DNA of 64,000 nucleotides from assembly GCA_003667245.1 (NCBI GenBank), contig RCNN01000077.1, positions 1 to 64,000 of the forward strand, read 5' to 3'. This stretch comes from Heterostelium multicystogenum. Its lineage: Eukaryota > Evosea > Eumycetozoa > Acytosteliales > Acytosteliaceae. The notes beneath the pieces were generated by a model. That model had not been told where the DNA came from. It did no database searches and saw only the letters and a program-made list of their open reading frames with translations. Positions 25,249 through 37,896 of this stretch are shown here, piece by piece. The number at the start of each line of letters is the position of its first letter. Position 1 is the stretch's first letter. The position numbers and the translations under genes were made by a program.

Positions 25249-25499
25249 ATGCTAGCAAACTCCTATCTAGCTATCTATATATCTCTTGCAAATTCAAAGA
25301 TACCTATCACCAAAATGCCAATCTCGACTTCAATTCGTTCATCAAAATGCTACTGGGCATTCTATATTGTTTTGGTTGGATCATTGTCAGGATAATCAGT
25401 ATGCTATACATTCATTAGATCTATATCAATTCAGTTAAGTTCTAATAATAATATTATTACTTAAAAGAGAAGCCAGCACCTGAAACGATGATTGGATGA
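25249..25499 (+). CDS. Candidate small one-helix membrane protein
   Basis: ATG 25249 starts a short frame (MLANSYLAIYISLA...). After one frame change near 25300 it continues 'FKDTYHQNANLDFNSFIKM' and a hydrophobic helix 'LLGILYCFGWIIVRII', then a GT donor at 25399. An A/G-rich acceptor near 25467 leads to 'EKPAPETMIG' and a stop at 25497-25499. Composition and splice signals look genuine but no family is recognised, and the frame change makes this tentative. Confidence 0.3.
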
Positions 25500-26172
25500 A
25501 ACACTATTATTGGTTTATATCAAATCTATTCTTTTGTGATATATATATATATATTGGCAATCTCAATTTACCATTCATATGGGTACATATGACAACAATA
25601 TAAATATTACCCAGTAGTCTATTTTATTGTTGTACTGCTTAGAATTAAGATGATCAACGAACCACATCGATTGATTAGTTAATCAAACCAATGATCAAAT
25701 CACCAACCACTTCTTTACTTGCCATTTTATTTTTTGAATCTCAACACATCCTAGCTACAAACTTATACTGAATTTGGTTTTTAACACATGTGGATTCTTT
25801 TTTAATGTTGATGTTGTTGTTATTGTTGGTAGTTGTTTGTGTTGATGAAACTTGTGTGCTCATTTGATAACTAACAAAATAAAGAATGGAATATGATTTA
25901 CGAAATTGATAAAATTGATTGAATTGAGATACATTCTATTGGTTCATTTTCCAAGCATATTGAACAAGATTTATTATTCAAAGAAATATTATGAAATGTG
26001 TCTTTTCCTTTTTTAAAAAGAGATACTTCAACAAATATTATATTATTTATATTGGTTTTGATCAATTTCTGAAAACTATATAAAGAACTATATTTCAATC
26101 ATTTTAGTCATCAACTTAAAATCTAATCTATCTACAACTACTACAACTAAACAAAACAATTAAAATTCTAAA
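25500..26172. other. Intergenic; promoter of hssA-like copy 1
   Basis: AT-rich. A TATA box CTATATAAAG lies at 26076-26085, 88 bp before ATG 26173, the same spacing as in the other two copies. Confidence 0.5.
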
Positions 26173-26481
26173 ATGTTAATCAGTAAGTAAATTGAATGTA
26201 TTTTTTTAAAATAAAATATTAATTGAATTCAATAGAATCAATTACTTCACTCGGAAATGTCGGAAACTCCTCCTCAATGACCAAGAACTTTGGAAGCTCA
26301 AGTGGATCACTTTCCGGTCAATCATCCAATGGTGTTGCCGGTTGTGGTGGAATTGGAATCAACGTCGATGTTGATGTCAATGTCAACCTTGGTTGTGTAG
26401 TTGGAAACAGTTGGAGGAGTTGTTGGTGGAGTCCTTGGAGTTGTCGGTGGTCTCCTTGGTGGTGGTAGATGTGGATGTTAA
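26173..26481 (+). CDS. hssA/B-like small Gly/Ser-rich protein, copy 1, frame break
   Basis: Ten-nt exon 1 (26173-26182, MLI + 1 nt), 53-bp intron (26183-26235), then exon 2. The product is a Ser-rich half ('SLGNVG', 'SGSLSGQSSNGVAG') and a Val/Gly-rich C-terminal half. Compared with copy 2, one extra base near 26408-26412 (AAACAG for AACCG) throws the last 30 residues out of frame, giving a Trp-rich end at TAG 26466-26468. The ancestral frame would end at TAA 26479-26481. This is either a base error or a real inactivating change. Family members in D. discoideum are small, multicopy and developmentally induced; function unknown. Confidence 0.75.
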
Positions 26482-27155
26482 TTTCCCCAAAACAAACCAA
26501 TTATTCAATAAATATTATTATTTTTTATTATTTATCATTATCTAAAAGAGAATTTATTTTATTTTAAGTTATTTCCTGATATTAAAGGTGATATGGAAAA
26601 TTGGAATCATTGATTTTAATTCATTTGTTTTAATTTTTTAAAAATGAATTGATAATATTGTTTTTGTTTAGGGTTTACTTAAATTTAAAATTAATTAGAC
26701 CCCACCTTAATCTGAAAACAATATTACTTTTTAAGTTTAGTGAATTTGATTGGTTTTTGGAGTGGTTGATCAAAAACATTATATCAACTGAACCACACCC
26801 AATTTATATTTATTTGTTGACCAAATTGGTTTGAATCTTTCGAAATGGAAGTGTTTTTTCTCATAAAGTTATATATATGAATGTTCATATCAATATACCA
26901 ACCAATAAGTTTGTTGAAATTTCAATATCTAAAAAGTCATTCAAAACATTCAAAGATTGAACAAGATTAATGTTTCTTTTAAAATGACCCTTTGTTTTTA
27001 AAATGATATATCATATTTATAAAATGGAATACAACTTTATATGAGAATGAAATACTATATAAAGATCAGTAATTTACATTTATTCATTCATCAAATAATC
27101 AAACTCAACAAACAACATCTAATTATCTCTTAATCTAAACAATTAAAATTCTAAA
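26482..27155. other. Intergenic; promoter of hssA-like copy 2, part of a duplicated block
   Basis: From about 26710 this sequence matches, inverted, the DNA upstream of copy 3 (44498-44945). A TATA box CTATATAAAG is at 27055-27064, 92 bp before the ATG, followed by an A/C-rich leader. Confidence 0.65.
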
Positions 27156-27500
27156 ATGTTAATCAGTATGAATTTTTTCAATCTTTTACATTAAACTTTC
27201 CAAATTCTAATTCTAACAATATTTATTTATTGATTATTTTCTTTAATAGAATCAATTACTTCACTCGGAAATGTCGGAAGCACCTCATCAATGACCAAGA
27301 ATTTTGGAAGCTCAAGTGGATCACTTTCCGGTCAATCATCCAATGGTGTTGCTGGTTGTTGTGGATCAGGAGTCAACGTCGATGTTGATGTCAATGTCAA
27401 CCTTGGTTGTGTAGTTGGAACCGTTGGTGGAGTTGTTGGTGGAGTCCTTGGAGTTGTCGGTGGTCTCCTTGGTGGTGGTAGATGTGGATGCTAAACTCTA
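26710..27500 (+). repeat. Segmental duplication, plus-strand copy
   Basis: About 790 bp comprising promoter, leader and hssA-like copy 2. It corresponds to 44190-44945 on the opposite strand. Similarity ends a few bases past the stop codon on the 3' side and fades near 26710 on the 5' side. Confidence 0.75.
27156..27494 (+). CDS. hssA/B-like small Gly/Ser-rich protein, copy 2
   Basis: Intact. Exon 1 is 27156-27165 (ATGTTAATCA), the intron is 27166-27249 (84 bp, sequence unlike copies 1 and 3), and exon 2 is 27250-27494. The 84-residue product begins MLIKSITSLGNVG, has a Ser-rich N-terminal half, 'VDVDVNVNLGCVVG', a Val/Gly run 'GGVVGGVLGVVGGLLGG' and ends 'GRCGC'. No signal peptide or catalytic motif. 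Placed with the hssA/B (2C/7E) group on size, composition, Cys/Gly C-terminus and the tiny first exon. Confidence 0.8.
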
Positions 27501-27666
27501 AAAAGATCCTATTTTTTATTCTCGAATTGAAACTATTTTTAAATAAACTTTATTATAATTTTATAATAAATCTATCATTTTTAGATTTTCAACAAAATCT
27601 GATAATTCAGAAGTGCCAATATTTTGTGAAATTTTATTCCATTTTTAATTCAGACACATCACATGA

Positions 27667-30600
27667 TTATAGTTGTCTTGCAACCAAGTTTGTATAGAAC
27701 CCATTCAGTTCTAAAAGTTGTTCATGGGTACCAATTTCTACAACACTTCCACCTTTTACAACAGCAATTACATCAGAGTCGATGATTGTACTCAATCTGT
27801 GTGCAATGACTATTGATGTTCTACCTTTCATAACATTGTCCAATGCTTCTTGCACGATAGTTTCCGATTTCGAATCGAGTGCACTTGTTGCTTCATCCAA
27901 TAAAAGGATTCTTGGATTACGAATGATTGCTCTTGCAATAGCAACACGTTGTTTCTGTCCACCCGAGAGTTGAGTATATTTGTCACCAAGTGGTGTATCA
28001 TAGCCATTGGGTAGCTCCTCGATAAAGGTATGTGCATTTGCTGCTTTGGCAGCTTCTATGATCTCTTCCATAGTTGCATCTGGTTTACCATATTTAATGT
28101 TGTCCTTTATGGTACCAGAAAACAAGAATGGCTCTTGACCTACAAGTCCTAAAACTTCCACGCAACCAACTGAGGTTCATATCTTTTATTGGAACACCAT
28201 CGATCAGGATTTCACCCTCCAATGGATCGTAGAAGCGCTCAAGCAGGGAGATAACCGATGATTTACCGCCTCCAGAATCTCCGACCAAAGCAACTTTTTG
28301 ACCGCTTTGAATGGAAAGTGAAAAATCATTGAAAATGGTCTTGTTGGGTCTGGCAGGATATGAGAACTTGATGTTCTTAAATTGAATGTCTCCTCTGATC
28401 TCTTCAAGAGTTTGACCAGTCTTCTTAAATGGATCTATTTTGCTGACTTTGTCAATGAGCTTAAAAATGGAGGTAGTTGCCATCTTTGCCTTTGCCATGT
28501 CCGGAGCAAACGCTGAGGCATTTCCAATACCCATGGCTGACATTACGATGGCAAAGAATACTCTCTGCATTTGTCCAAATCCGTAGATGCTATTCTGAAT
28601 GTAGATACAATGCTCATAGCTTACACCATAGGTAAAGTTTGGTGGCACACAAATGTCTTTGATATCTGATTGTGGTGCTTTCCACTCGCCATCACCTACT
28701 AATTTTCCTCCGTACCAATAACCTAGTGCCCAAATCAAAAACATAGTCGCTTGAGTAAAACCAAAGACGAGACCAGCAGTGAGTGCCTTCTTCTTTGCAA
28801 TCTTAATGGGCTCTGCAAGTGCAAATTTGAACTTGTCATAGATCTTCTTTTCTGCATTTAATGAAGCGACAGTCCTTATTCCACCAATTGCCTCTGTTGC
28901 AATTTGTCCTGATTTTGCATAGGCTTCTTTGCCTTCCTTCGAGAAACCAGCCATAAACTCCATTTCAACTTTACCAGCAAATGCAATAATGGGAACCGTT
29001 GCCAGGACAACTAGTGTTAACTTCCATCCAGAGATGAAGGCAATCACTAGACCAACAACCATTGTAACAATGTTTTGAATGACCAGACCAAGACGCTGAC
29101 TTGTCATTCCTTGTACCAATGTAGCGTCAGTTGCCAGGTTTGCCGTAAGAATACCTGTAGAATTCTCAGGCATATCAAACCAACCTATATCTTGTCTAAT
29201 GATTGAACGGAAAGAAAAGTAACGCAAGTGATAGGTGAGGATTTCACCAATGTATGTGAAAGATGAGATCTGAAGGAAATTGGCGATACCAGCGCAAGCA
29301 GCAAGCAAAAGGAACCAAAGACACAAACGAACGGCACTGTCATACATGTTGGTGGAGTTGAATACCTTGAGGATTTCAGAAAACAAAATAGAAAACACTG
29401 GCATAATTGCTCCGTTTACCAATGAGCCCAATGCACCCAGCAAAAAGAATGGCCACTCTCCTTCACTCATTCTAAGAATACGCGTAATTGGAACATCTTT
29501 TTCCTTTGGTTTCTTCTCTTTCTTCTTTTTCTTTTTGCTCGACTTATCTTTTTTGTCTTCTTCATTCACGGTATCCTCTATATTCGAGTCACTGTCACTG
29601 CAATCGATGGATGAAGAAGTTGAAAACGGAATCTGATATCGATGAATTCATCATATGACCATTCTTACTCTTTGTCTTTTTAACTCTGCCTTTCAATCGA
29701 CGCTTGTCTTCATCTTCTCCAGATTGTTGTCTACGTACTAAGGAAGTGTAGACTCCGTTTTTTAGCGATCAATTCTTCGTGCGTTCCCAACTCAACGATG
29801 GTTCCTCCTCTGACAACAGCTATTACATCTGCATGCTGAATCGTAGTCAATCGATGTGCGATTACAATTGTTGTACGCCCCTCCATCAGCTTATCAATGG
29901 CCTGCTGTACTAAATGCTCGTTCTCTGCGTCAAGGGCACTGGTTGCTTCGTCCAACAACAAAATCTTTGGGTTCTTGATCAGAGCTCTTGCGATTGCAAT
30001 ACGTTGCTTTTGTCCTCCAGACATTTGGACACCTTTTTCACCAACCTGAGTATTATATCCATCGGGCAGAGCAGAAATAAAGTCATGGGCATTGGCAATT
30101 TGGGCAGCCTCAATAATCTGCTCCATCGAAGCATTCTCATTACCATATCTTATGTTATCGGCAATTGAAACACCAAATAAGGTAGGCTCTTGTGATACCA
30201 ATCCAAACACTTTGTCTCAAACATTTGACATTGATAGTGTTGATATTGATGCCGTCCAAAAATATTTCACCTTCTTCAGGATCGTAGAAACGCTCAAGCA
30301 GAGAGATAACCGATGATTTTCCACCACCAGAATCTCCAACTAATGCAACAGTCTGGCCCTTCTTGATGGATAGACTAAAGTTATTGAAAATTTTCACTTC
30401 AGGCCTAGATGGATAGGAGAAAGAAACATTCCTGTATTCAATATCACCTTCTGCAACATGTTCAATACCTTCTTTTGACAAGGGATTGATCTTTGAGTGA
30501 CGATCGATGACTTCATAGATTTTGTATGCAGCACCTCTTCCATTGGCAAAATTTGCTAAATTCGGTGTTGCTTGTCCCAATGCCATTGCTCCCTAATATA

Positions 30601-31843
30601 ATAGTAATTAATATACGAAATTAAGATGCATATTTTAAACTTTTAACGAACCATTATAACAGAAAAGAATACAGTAAGGACATCTGATCCTTGCCAATCA
30701 CGATGTGCAACTGGATTATATTTATGATCGGTAATCAACTTGGCACCATACCAGAAAGCTAAACTATATGATCCAAACATGACGAAAAAACACCATACCA
30801 ATACCCAATCCATTCATGATACCCTTTTGGCGACCAATTTTAAGAGCATCTTCTAGATTCACGGAATAAAGTAGAGTTTCTCTTTCTTCTCCTGAAAATG
30901 TAGCCACAGTTCTAATAGAACCAATCTTTTCTTCGGCCACACCACCTGCTTTTGCATAGGCGTCTTGTCCTTTTTTAGTCAGCTCAGTCATCATCTTTGT
31001 CATAAATGCACCGGCTGCAGCGATTAATGGGGTAATCGATATAATAACAAGCGCCAACTGCCATCCATTTACCAAACCAACTACAAATCCAGCGATAAAG
31101 GTCGCTGAGAAATGAAGGAAATTGCCAACCTTTTCTCCAATGGCCTCTTGGAACAACTGAGTGTCTGATGCAATACGTGTTGACAACTCACTTGATTTTG
31201 TGACATCATACCAACCAATCTCTTGACTGAGTATTGCTTTTAGGTAGCGCTTTCTACATCGAACCGACTGTCGCTCACCAGCTATTGACCAGCATGAAAC
31301 CTCTAAATAACAAGCAACAAACATTCCAATGGCGATCCATACGAAATTGAGAGTTACTTTGCAAATCTCATCGTAAATATTAAAGTCTGGCTTCCTCAAC
31401 TCTTGGTATGTAAAAACATTCATCACTTGACCAAAAACAATGGATATGGCAGGAGTTGCAACACCAGCCGCACATGCACCTATACTTCCAATGATCATCA
31501 ACACAATGTCGACCCAAGTTGCAAAACGGAACAACTCAAAGAATCCTACTGTTGGCATATCATTGGGCTTCACTTCTGCACTTACATTTTTCCTGGGCGA
31601 ATTATTTTTCGATGAATTTGCCGATACATTTTCTGATGAAGATAACGATGGTAAACTTGGTACTATTGAATTATCCTTATGGTTGGAAATATCGTTTAAC
31701 ATTATACTCTCACTAGGAGAAATTGGAATATTAAAACTATCAACATTTTGATTGCTATCATTATTATTATTATAATTTAATTGATCATTGATATGAGTAT
31801 TATTATTTGTATCAATGTTACTCTCATTATTTCTATTTTCCAT
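27667..31843 (-). CDS. ABC transporter, ABCB (MDR/P-glycoprotein) full transporter
   Basis: ATP-driven membrane exporter with TMD-NBD-TMD-NBD order, about 1,370 residues. The start is 31843 (MENRNNESN), after which an Asn/Ser-rich cytosolic N-terminus leads into TMD1 ('[19 protein letters not shown]'). NBD1: Walker A GDSGGGKS, signature MSGGQKQR, Walker [14 protein letters not shown]-loop 'IAHRLTTI'. A linker rich in Lys/Ser joins TMD2 ('[18 protein letters not shown]'). NBD2: [28 protein letters not shown], 'IAHRLSTI', ending 'NLVARQL'. One intron lies at about 30592-30650 (…VIM|GAMALG). Frame breaks occur near 30785, 30215 (A-run), 29748 (A6), 29615 (T4) and 28168 (extra G). All catalytic motifs are intact, so errors are likelier than decay. 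The substrate cannot be inferred. Confidence 0.92.
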
Positions 31844-32695
31844 TGTTTTAAGATTGGAAAACTAGTTTAACATTTAAATATAAATATAAAATATATAGAT
31901 GTTTTATAAATAATTAATTAACTATTAAAAATATATGATTTTAAGTTATATAATTTGATCTGTATTTGTTTTGAATATGTATTGAACTCCAATAAGAACA
32001 ATATATAAATGGATACTTATTCACACCAATTAATTGATAAATTAGGAGTTACATTAATGTTATTATAAAGTAACAGTAAATTAAAACTTATAAATATTGT
32101 CCTGGGTAAATCTTAAACATAGGTAAGCCATACTCTATATAGTACAATCAATCGATATCAAATATACTTAATGAACCAATATATGTATAGGTGTGTGATC
32201 GACTTTAATTAGATTTATTTTATATTTGATTGGGTTGATCAATGAGGTGGTTAGAAAAGTGTGACTGTTGAAGCTATTTACATATAAAATACTGTGTTTG
32301 TTTTCTGATTGATTTGGGTTAAAGTCAATTTCCAAAGTGAATAATTATATAACCACCCTTTAAAATAGCCGCTTTATTTATTGATAGCATCATGATTACA
32401 TCAGGATAATCCTATCACCAAATCATATATATTGATTACTGACCCATCATTTATTATTACAAGTAATACAGAGTGTTAAGACTAAATTTTTGTGAAAATT
32501 GCTTGGAATTCTTTAACCATTGATATTAAACAATCTTTATACATATCTCAAAACTGATCTATTATCCATATTTAAAAATACTTATGATCTATACCATCTT
32601 AATAAAACTGTGAGATTAAAATACTTGATTCTCTTACTCTTAATTAAGATTTTATTTGAGAATTTACAGAAGACTTGAAATGAATGGTCCCATGA
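31844..32695. other. Intergenic, AT-rich
   Basis: Upstream of the ABC transporter and downstream of the JmjC gene. No reading frame or RNA structure that I can support. Confidence 0.6.
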
Positions 32696-33459
32696 TTAAA
32701 AATGTTTATCTGGATTGACATCTTTACCCCAACATGAGACTGAAATGGTGAAATCTAAATTCTTTACATAGTGATTCCACTCAACAGGAATAAAGAGAGC
32801 TTCACCAGCAGACAATGTGGTGACATAGGCGTTGCCAAACTCTGGTGAGAGATGGATGTGATTCAAGTGGTGTGCCTGGGTCATCCTTTCCTACTGAGAT
32901 ATTTACTGGATCACGTGAAAGGTTCGTCTCCTCTGAGGGTGGAACCAAAACAACAAGTTTCTTTCCACGTATCACTGCAACTACATTGTCACCAGTATCC
33001 TTGTGGAAATGGGTGGCAGTGTCTTTTTGAGCCAATGAAGACACCCCTAACAATCAAGTTGTGAATCTCTTTTTTAAACAATTCTTGACTGCAAACATCA
33101 TCTCCAAACTTTGGAAATTCTCCAAAACAATCGAAATTTCTTAGATATGGGAGATTTTGATTGAGTGAGGCGCTGGCTTCCTTAATACCTGACCACCTAT
33201 CCAAGGAATGACGATAATATTCTGCAAATGACATTCTCTTAATATCAGACATCTTTCCAAAAGTACACATGTTGACATCGACTTGGTGATCACCGATCAC
33301 ATTCAAAATGTAATCATCAGTCCATTTGGAAATGGCACTCCAATTGTTTGTTAGATTGGTAAAGACCACTGGTTTATTTTTCTCTAAGTACTCTGAGTAA
33401 AAAGTATCACTGTTGATGTTCTTGCTATTGTTTCTCTCTATATCATTAATTACAACCAT
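32696..33459 (-). CDS. JmjC-domain (cupin_8) oxygenase-like protein, frameshifted
   Basis: Fe(II)/2-oxoglutarate-dependent oxygenase type, of the small JMJD5/JMJD7/FIH-like group rather than a large histone demethylase. The start is ATG 33459 (MVVINDIERN). The N-terminal cupin helix region reads 'FYSEYLEKNKPVVFTNL'. The core reads 'DTATHFHKDTGDNVVAVIRGKK', in which H-K-D fits the HxD metal pair, and 'LSAGEALFIPVEWNHYV' supplies the distal His. It ends 'GKDVNPDKHF' at 32696. Two frame breaks: an A6 run near 33025 and near 32878. About 255 residues. Substrate unknown. Confidence 0.8.
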
Positions 33460-34222
33460 ATTGATCAAATATTGTTATTCTAAATAACTAATAACTCAAC
33501 TAAACACGAGTGTTCCTTTATATCTATTTTTGCAATCGATTTTAATGGTCCATTAAAATTGTAAAAATTGAATTCATTGAATTATATTTAAAGAATTAAT
33601 TAATTTCAACTTTGTGTTGTCAGTGAATAAATATCTCGTAAAATGTAAATTTCAAAGCATAGTTGCATCTATATTTTTTAAATCAGATAATTTTAAGAAT
33701 AATAATAATATTTTGTATTTGATTTACTGAAAACTAATATATTAACCTGATATTCTAAATAAATAAATATCTTTATAAAGTTCATATCTTTAAAGATAAT
33801 TCATTTAATATATTACTAATTGTTTAAAAAATATTATATATCTAAACGTAACTATGATTCCCATATGCATATAATAATCATCAATGAGACACTTATTTTA
33901 TAATTTTTAAATTAATTGGGATATTACCAGTTTAAAAAACAAAAATGTAAAATTAAATTAAATTAAATTGAATTTCATTGAAGATCATCAATCAAATCCA
34001 TCATTAATAAAAAACAATCAATCATTGATCAAACTAATTATTCATTCATTATATTAAATCCTGTACATAAATAAATTAAACTTTCACAAATAATAATCAC
34101 TTCGAAACTATTATTATTATTATTACTAAATAACTTTTACTAGTTTATTATTACTGTATAATATATAAAGTGTTGTAGTAACGAACTTTCATTAAAATAT
34201 ATCATTAAAAAGATAAAGAGAA
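33460..34222. other. Divergent intergenic (JmjC / ICT1)
   Basis: Extremely AT-rich, with AAT repeats near 33700 and 34110. No gene seen. Confidence 0.6.
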
Positions 34223-34990
34223 ATGTCATTTGTAAATAATTCATCGATGTCAATGGTGAGATTTTTCTCAAGTGTAAGTAGATTATCTACATTTGTACAA
34301 ACATATTCTTACATTATAGCTATACCAGAGATCAAATATAAAGATACATGTTCCACGAGAAAAGATTGAATTTAGATTCTCTAGATCCAGTGGAGCTGGT
34401 GGCCAAAATGTAAATAAAGTAAATACTAAAGTAGAAGCTAGATTCAACCTTGACAGTGCTGATTGGCTTTCAGATCATTGCAGAGACTCACTAAAAGTAG
34501 GTTACAAACTTTTTATAGCTGTACAGTACTAGCTGGGATTGATTGCCTGTCAGTTTGGAAGGAAGTTAACTCATTAACAAAACGTTGTATAAAGAATAAT
34601 GAGTTTCAGTACTGCTTCAACCAATACTGTCTTACTTTATGCATCATTCTTTATTGACAGTCTTTAGAAATTAAACATTAATATTCTATAATTAACTCAC
34701 ACACAACCCAATATGGTGTTTTATAATAATAGGTACACTATGCAAAGAATATAACAAGTGAAGGCGATTTTGTAATTAACTCATCGAAGCACCGCGAGCA
34801 GAAACTGAACATCAGTGACTGCATTGAAAAGTTGGAAAGAATAGTTACAAAGTCATCGATTATCCCCAAAGAGAGATTGCCCACTGATGTACCAACATAT
34901 GCTGAAGAGAAGAGAAAGAAGGATAAAATGGTTCGATCCGAAGTTAAAGCTGGCAGACAAAAACCTAAATTCAACTTTGACGATGAATAA
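34223..34990 (+). CDS. ict1: ICT1/MRPL58 (mL62) peptidyl-tRNA hydrolase
   Basis: Mitoribosome-associated class I release-factor-like hydrolase that rescues stalled ribosomes. Exons are 34223-34273, 34320-34496 and 34733-34990, giving 161 residues, all joining in frame. Exon 1 (MSFVNNSSMSMVRFFSS) is a plausible mitochondrial presequence. The RF-1 catalytic motif is 'RSSGAGGQNVNKVNTK', containing GGQ, followed by 'EARFNLDSADWLS'. The C-terminal basic tail 'EEKRKKDKMVRSEVKAGRQK' is the ribosome A-site anchor typical of ICT1/ArfB. The second intron (236 bp) is long for this window. No frame breaks. Confidence 0.9.
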
Positions 34991-36839
34991 TCAATGACTG
35001 TCAACTGGTTAACTGATAGTGGCAAAGTCAAGATCACCAATAAGATTCGAAGAGATAGCGTGTCAACCATAACTAAACACACACCTTATAAAATAAATAG
35101 AGCACCAACTACAACTTAACCCACACATCCTAGACTAGCTAATGCGACACTACAACAACATTACATTATATTACAATTCATACATTCACACACTGCTGAT
35201 TGATTTATTTAGGTAACAATTTAAAACTCAATGCGTGTTGAAAAAAACAACTGAAATAAAAAAGGAAAGGGAAGCTTCTAATGATTAAACAATGTATTCA
35301 CATAAATTTACTAATAAAGTAAACAAATCTTTAGATGAAAAGGTTTATGGCAATCAACATGAAATTTAATGGCGAGATGGAGCAACCACACACCTTCTAA
35401 TTCTGATTTAGTTAGTTTGTTCATTTTGACTCTCTGATTTCTAGCACCATCTATAACTCCCATTAAATTAGGTTTGAAAAAAGAAAAAACATGATTTCCT
35501 TTTAGAAGATGGAACCCCCCTATCACACTACATATATGTAAGAGAGAATACAATAAAAGGAGTTCCATGACAAAATTAGTTCGTTATCTTTAAAATCAAA
35601 AAAGAAATTTGTTTTTATTCTCGAAAATCCTGGGCAACCACCTGATATTCGATTATATGACTTATCATTTTAATTTCGCCCATTCATTTCTTTTTTGGTT
35701 TTTTTAAAAAAAATATATTAAAGTTACCTAGTGACTCACTGAATTTCTTTAAATTTCAATACATTTATGTTAATTTTCGAAATAAAAAAATATCACAACT
35801 AAAAATCAGAAAAGTGCAAATTTGCAAACCACTCACACAACAGAGGGGTAACATTTATTAGAATCAACTACAACGACACCAAACACATTGCACCACCTTC
35901 GCACACATTACCACATACAAATGCAAACAGTGGTTATTAATGACTAAGAACAGTGGAACATCCCTCACCATCGTGGTATCAATATTCTGGTGCCAACATC
36001 TATTACCTCCACTACATTCCTCCTTCTAATTTAATTAAAGAAACTAACTGTACAGTAAAGCTATTGTATACAGCACCAACAACATTAAATAATAATAATA
36101 ATAATGAAAAAAATATTCATCATACAAGTAGAAATAAATTAAACTTAATCACAGTCATCAACCCATACCTTGTCTACAAATAGTACTTCAGTTTACCCCA
36201 TTAACAATAAACAACAACCACTACCACCACCACCACATTCATTTATATAAAATAAACCATCATCAGTTTTTCAAAATTTCCATTAAAAATTTTAAAGAAA
36301 GTAAACAACAAAATATTTAATTAAAAACTAATATTATAATTATTATATTATAATTATTATTATATATTTATTTACAACACACACACACACCAACACATTT
36401 ACATTTATATATCATCATCTTTATCATCATCATTGGAACACAGCAGCACTGACAGCATCAGTAGTAACAATAACAACACACACAATACATCCAATAACAT
36501 CTTTAAATATAAATTTTCTTTTTTTGTTAGTCATAATCATATTTGTAAGCAACCAATTTGTAGCCAAACCGTTCTCATCATCAACTCCAAATAAGAGTGA
36601 ACATCACCAACAACAATCATCAACTTAATAGATAGCATTTAGTAACATATTTTAAACCATCAAAATATCTTTCATTTTAAAATAATCATCAAGTAGATTC
36701 AAAATTTAATTGCATTATATTTTCTATTATTATTTATTTATATTTTATTATATATATATATATATATATATATTATTTATTTTTTAATTTCTGGATTGCA
36801 ACTCTGCAAATTTCCAGATTTTAAAAAAATTATCCGAAA
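34991..36839. other. Long intergenic / probable long 5' leader (about 1.85 kb)
   Basis: Contains low-complexity CA/ACC-rich stretches (35830-35930, 36180-36240, 36370-36480) and a TA repeat (about 36753-36775). Short open frames at 35953-36183 (plus) and 35311-35568 (minus) show no family features. The latter includes 'GARNQRVKMNKLTKSELEG' before a possible GT donor and could be an exon of an unrecognised gene. The CA-rich part is probably the leader of the cyclin gene. Confidence 0.4.
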
Positions 36840-37896
36840 ATGGTAATGATGATGATTGATAACCAATTTAATTTGATATCGAGTTTTATCAAAAACATTG
36901 GTTCTCAAGCATTGAAATACCTGACACCAAAACTTAGTGATTCCGCTGGTTCTGCCGATACATCGGCTTTCATTGGTTCCGGTGTGGTTTCAGGATTTCC
37001 AAATCGATTTTACAATGACAATAGACAACAACACCAATTTTTAAATACTCAACATCAAGATTGCAGCTACAATTTCAATGGAAATTCAGTTTATAACGAT
37101 CAAATTCAGTATCAACCAGTTTATGGAAACACAAATGAATATTATCAATACAATTTTCAACAGCAGCCCCAACATCAGGAGTATTTCCAACTTCCTGAAC
37201 AACAAATACAGTACGAATATGGAGCAAACAATGGTTTCATCTATGAGCAAACACAGGAAGTTGATAGAATGTTAGTTGACAACAACTGTCAAATAGTACC
37301 AACTCAACCAACAAAATCAATCTCCAGCAATACAAATAATAATAATAGTTTTCAAGATATCATTTCAAACCATTCCAATATACAACATAGATACGAAATC
37401 AGCTGACCAAATGATTGTCATCCCCACCGATATCAACTTTTATGTATACAAAGTACTCTCCTGGCTTATTAGCTACGATAGCAATTATATTATCAACTAC
37501 TACAATCACCAGTCGATGGAGCTCATTAAATATTCATTAGAATGTGCCAAAAACGTTTTGATTGCTCACGAAACACCGATGTCATTTTTTCCTCTTGTAC
37601 TTTACTATGCCGACAAATTTGTTCATCGATGTGGAATCAACCACAAACAAATTTTCAACCTCCTCTTAATTAGTTCAGTGATGTGTGTCAAGTTTTGGGG
37701 CGAGACTGTTCGTGTCGACTACCAAGTCCTTGGCAAGCATTTTAACTTTACTGGAAAAGATCTGTGTTATCTGGAGAAGCTCTTTTTAAGTGGAATCAAC
37801 TTTGAACTCTATGTACACAACGACTTGATCAAGGAATTCCTGGAGAAATTAGAAAAAGAAAAAGAAAGTTTCGAATCAAAGTGCGACTTTTTGTAA
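36840..37896 (+). CDS. Pho80-like (PCL-type) cyclin
   Basis: Putative regulatory subunit of a Pho85/Cdk5-like kinase. The N-terminal about 185 residues from ATG 36840 (MVMMMIDNQF) are Gln/Asn/Tyr-rich and disordered. The C-terminal half carries the cyclin box in the PHO80 arrangement: 'FFPLVLYYADKFVHRCG', 'FNLLLISSVMCVKFWGE', 'LGKHFNFTGKDLCYLEKLFL' and 'FELYVHNDLIKEFLEKL'. A single frame break between about 37330 and 37405 separates the two halves (TGA 37404-37406 in the first frame). The cyclin frame is open upstream as far as 'NIDTKSADQMIVIPTD'. Alternatively, two separate genes, but the 4-bp gap between frames makes that unlikely. Confidence 0.75.
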
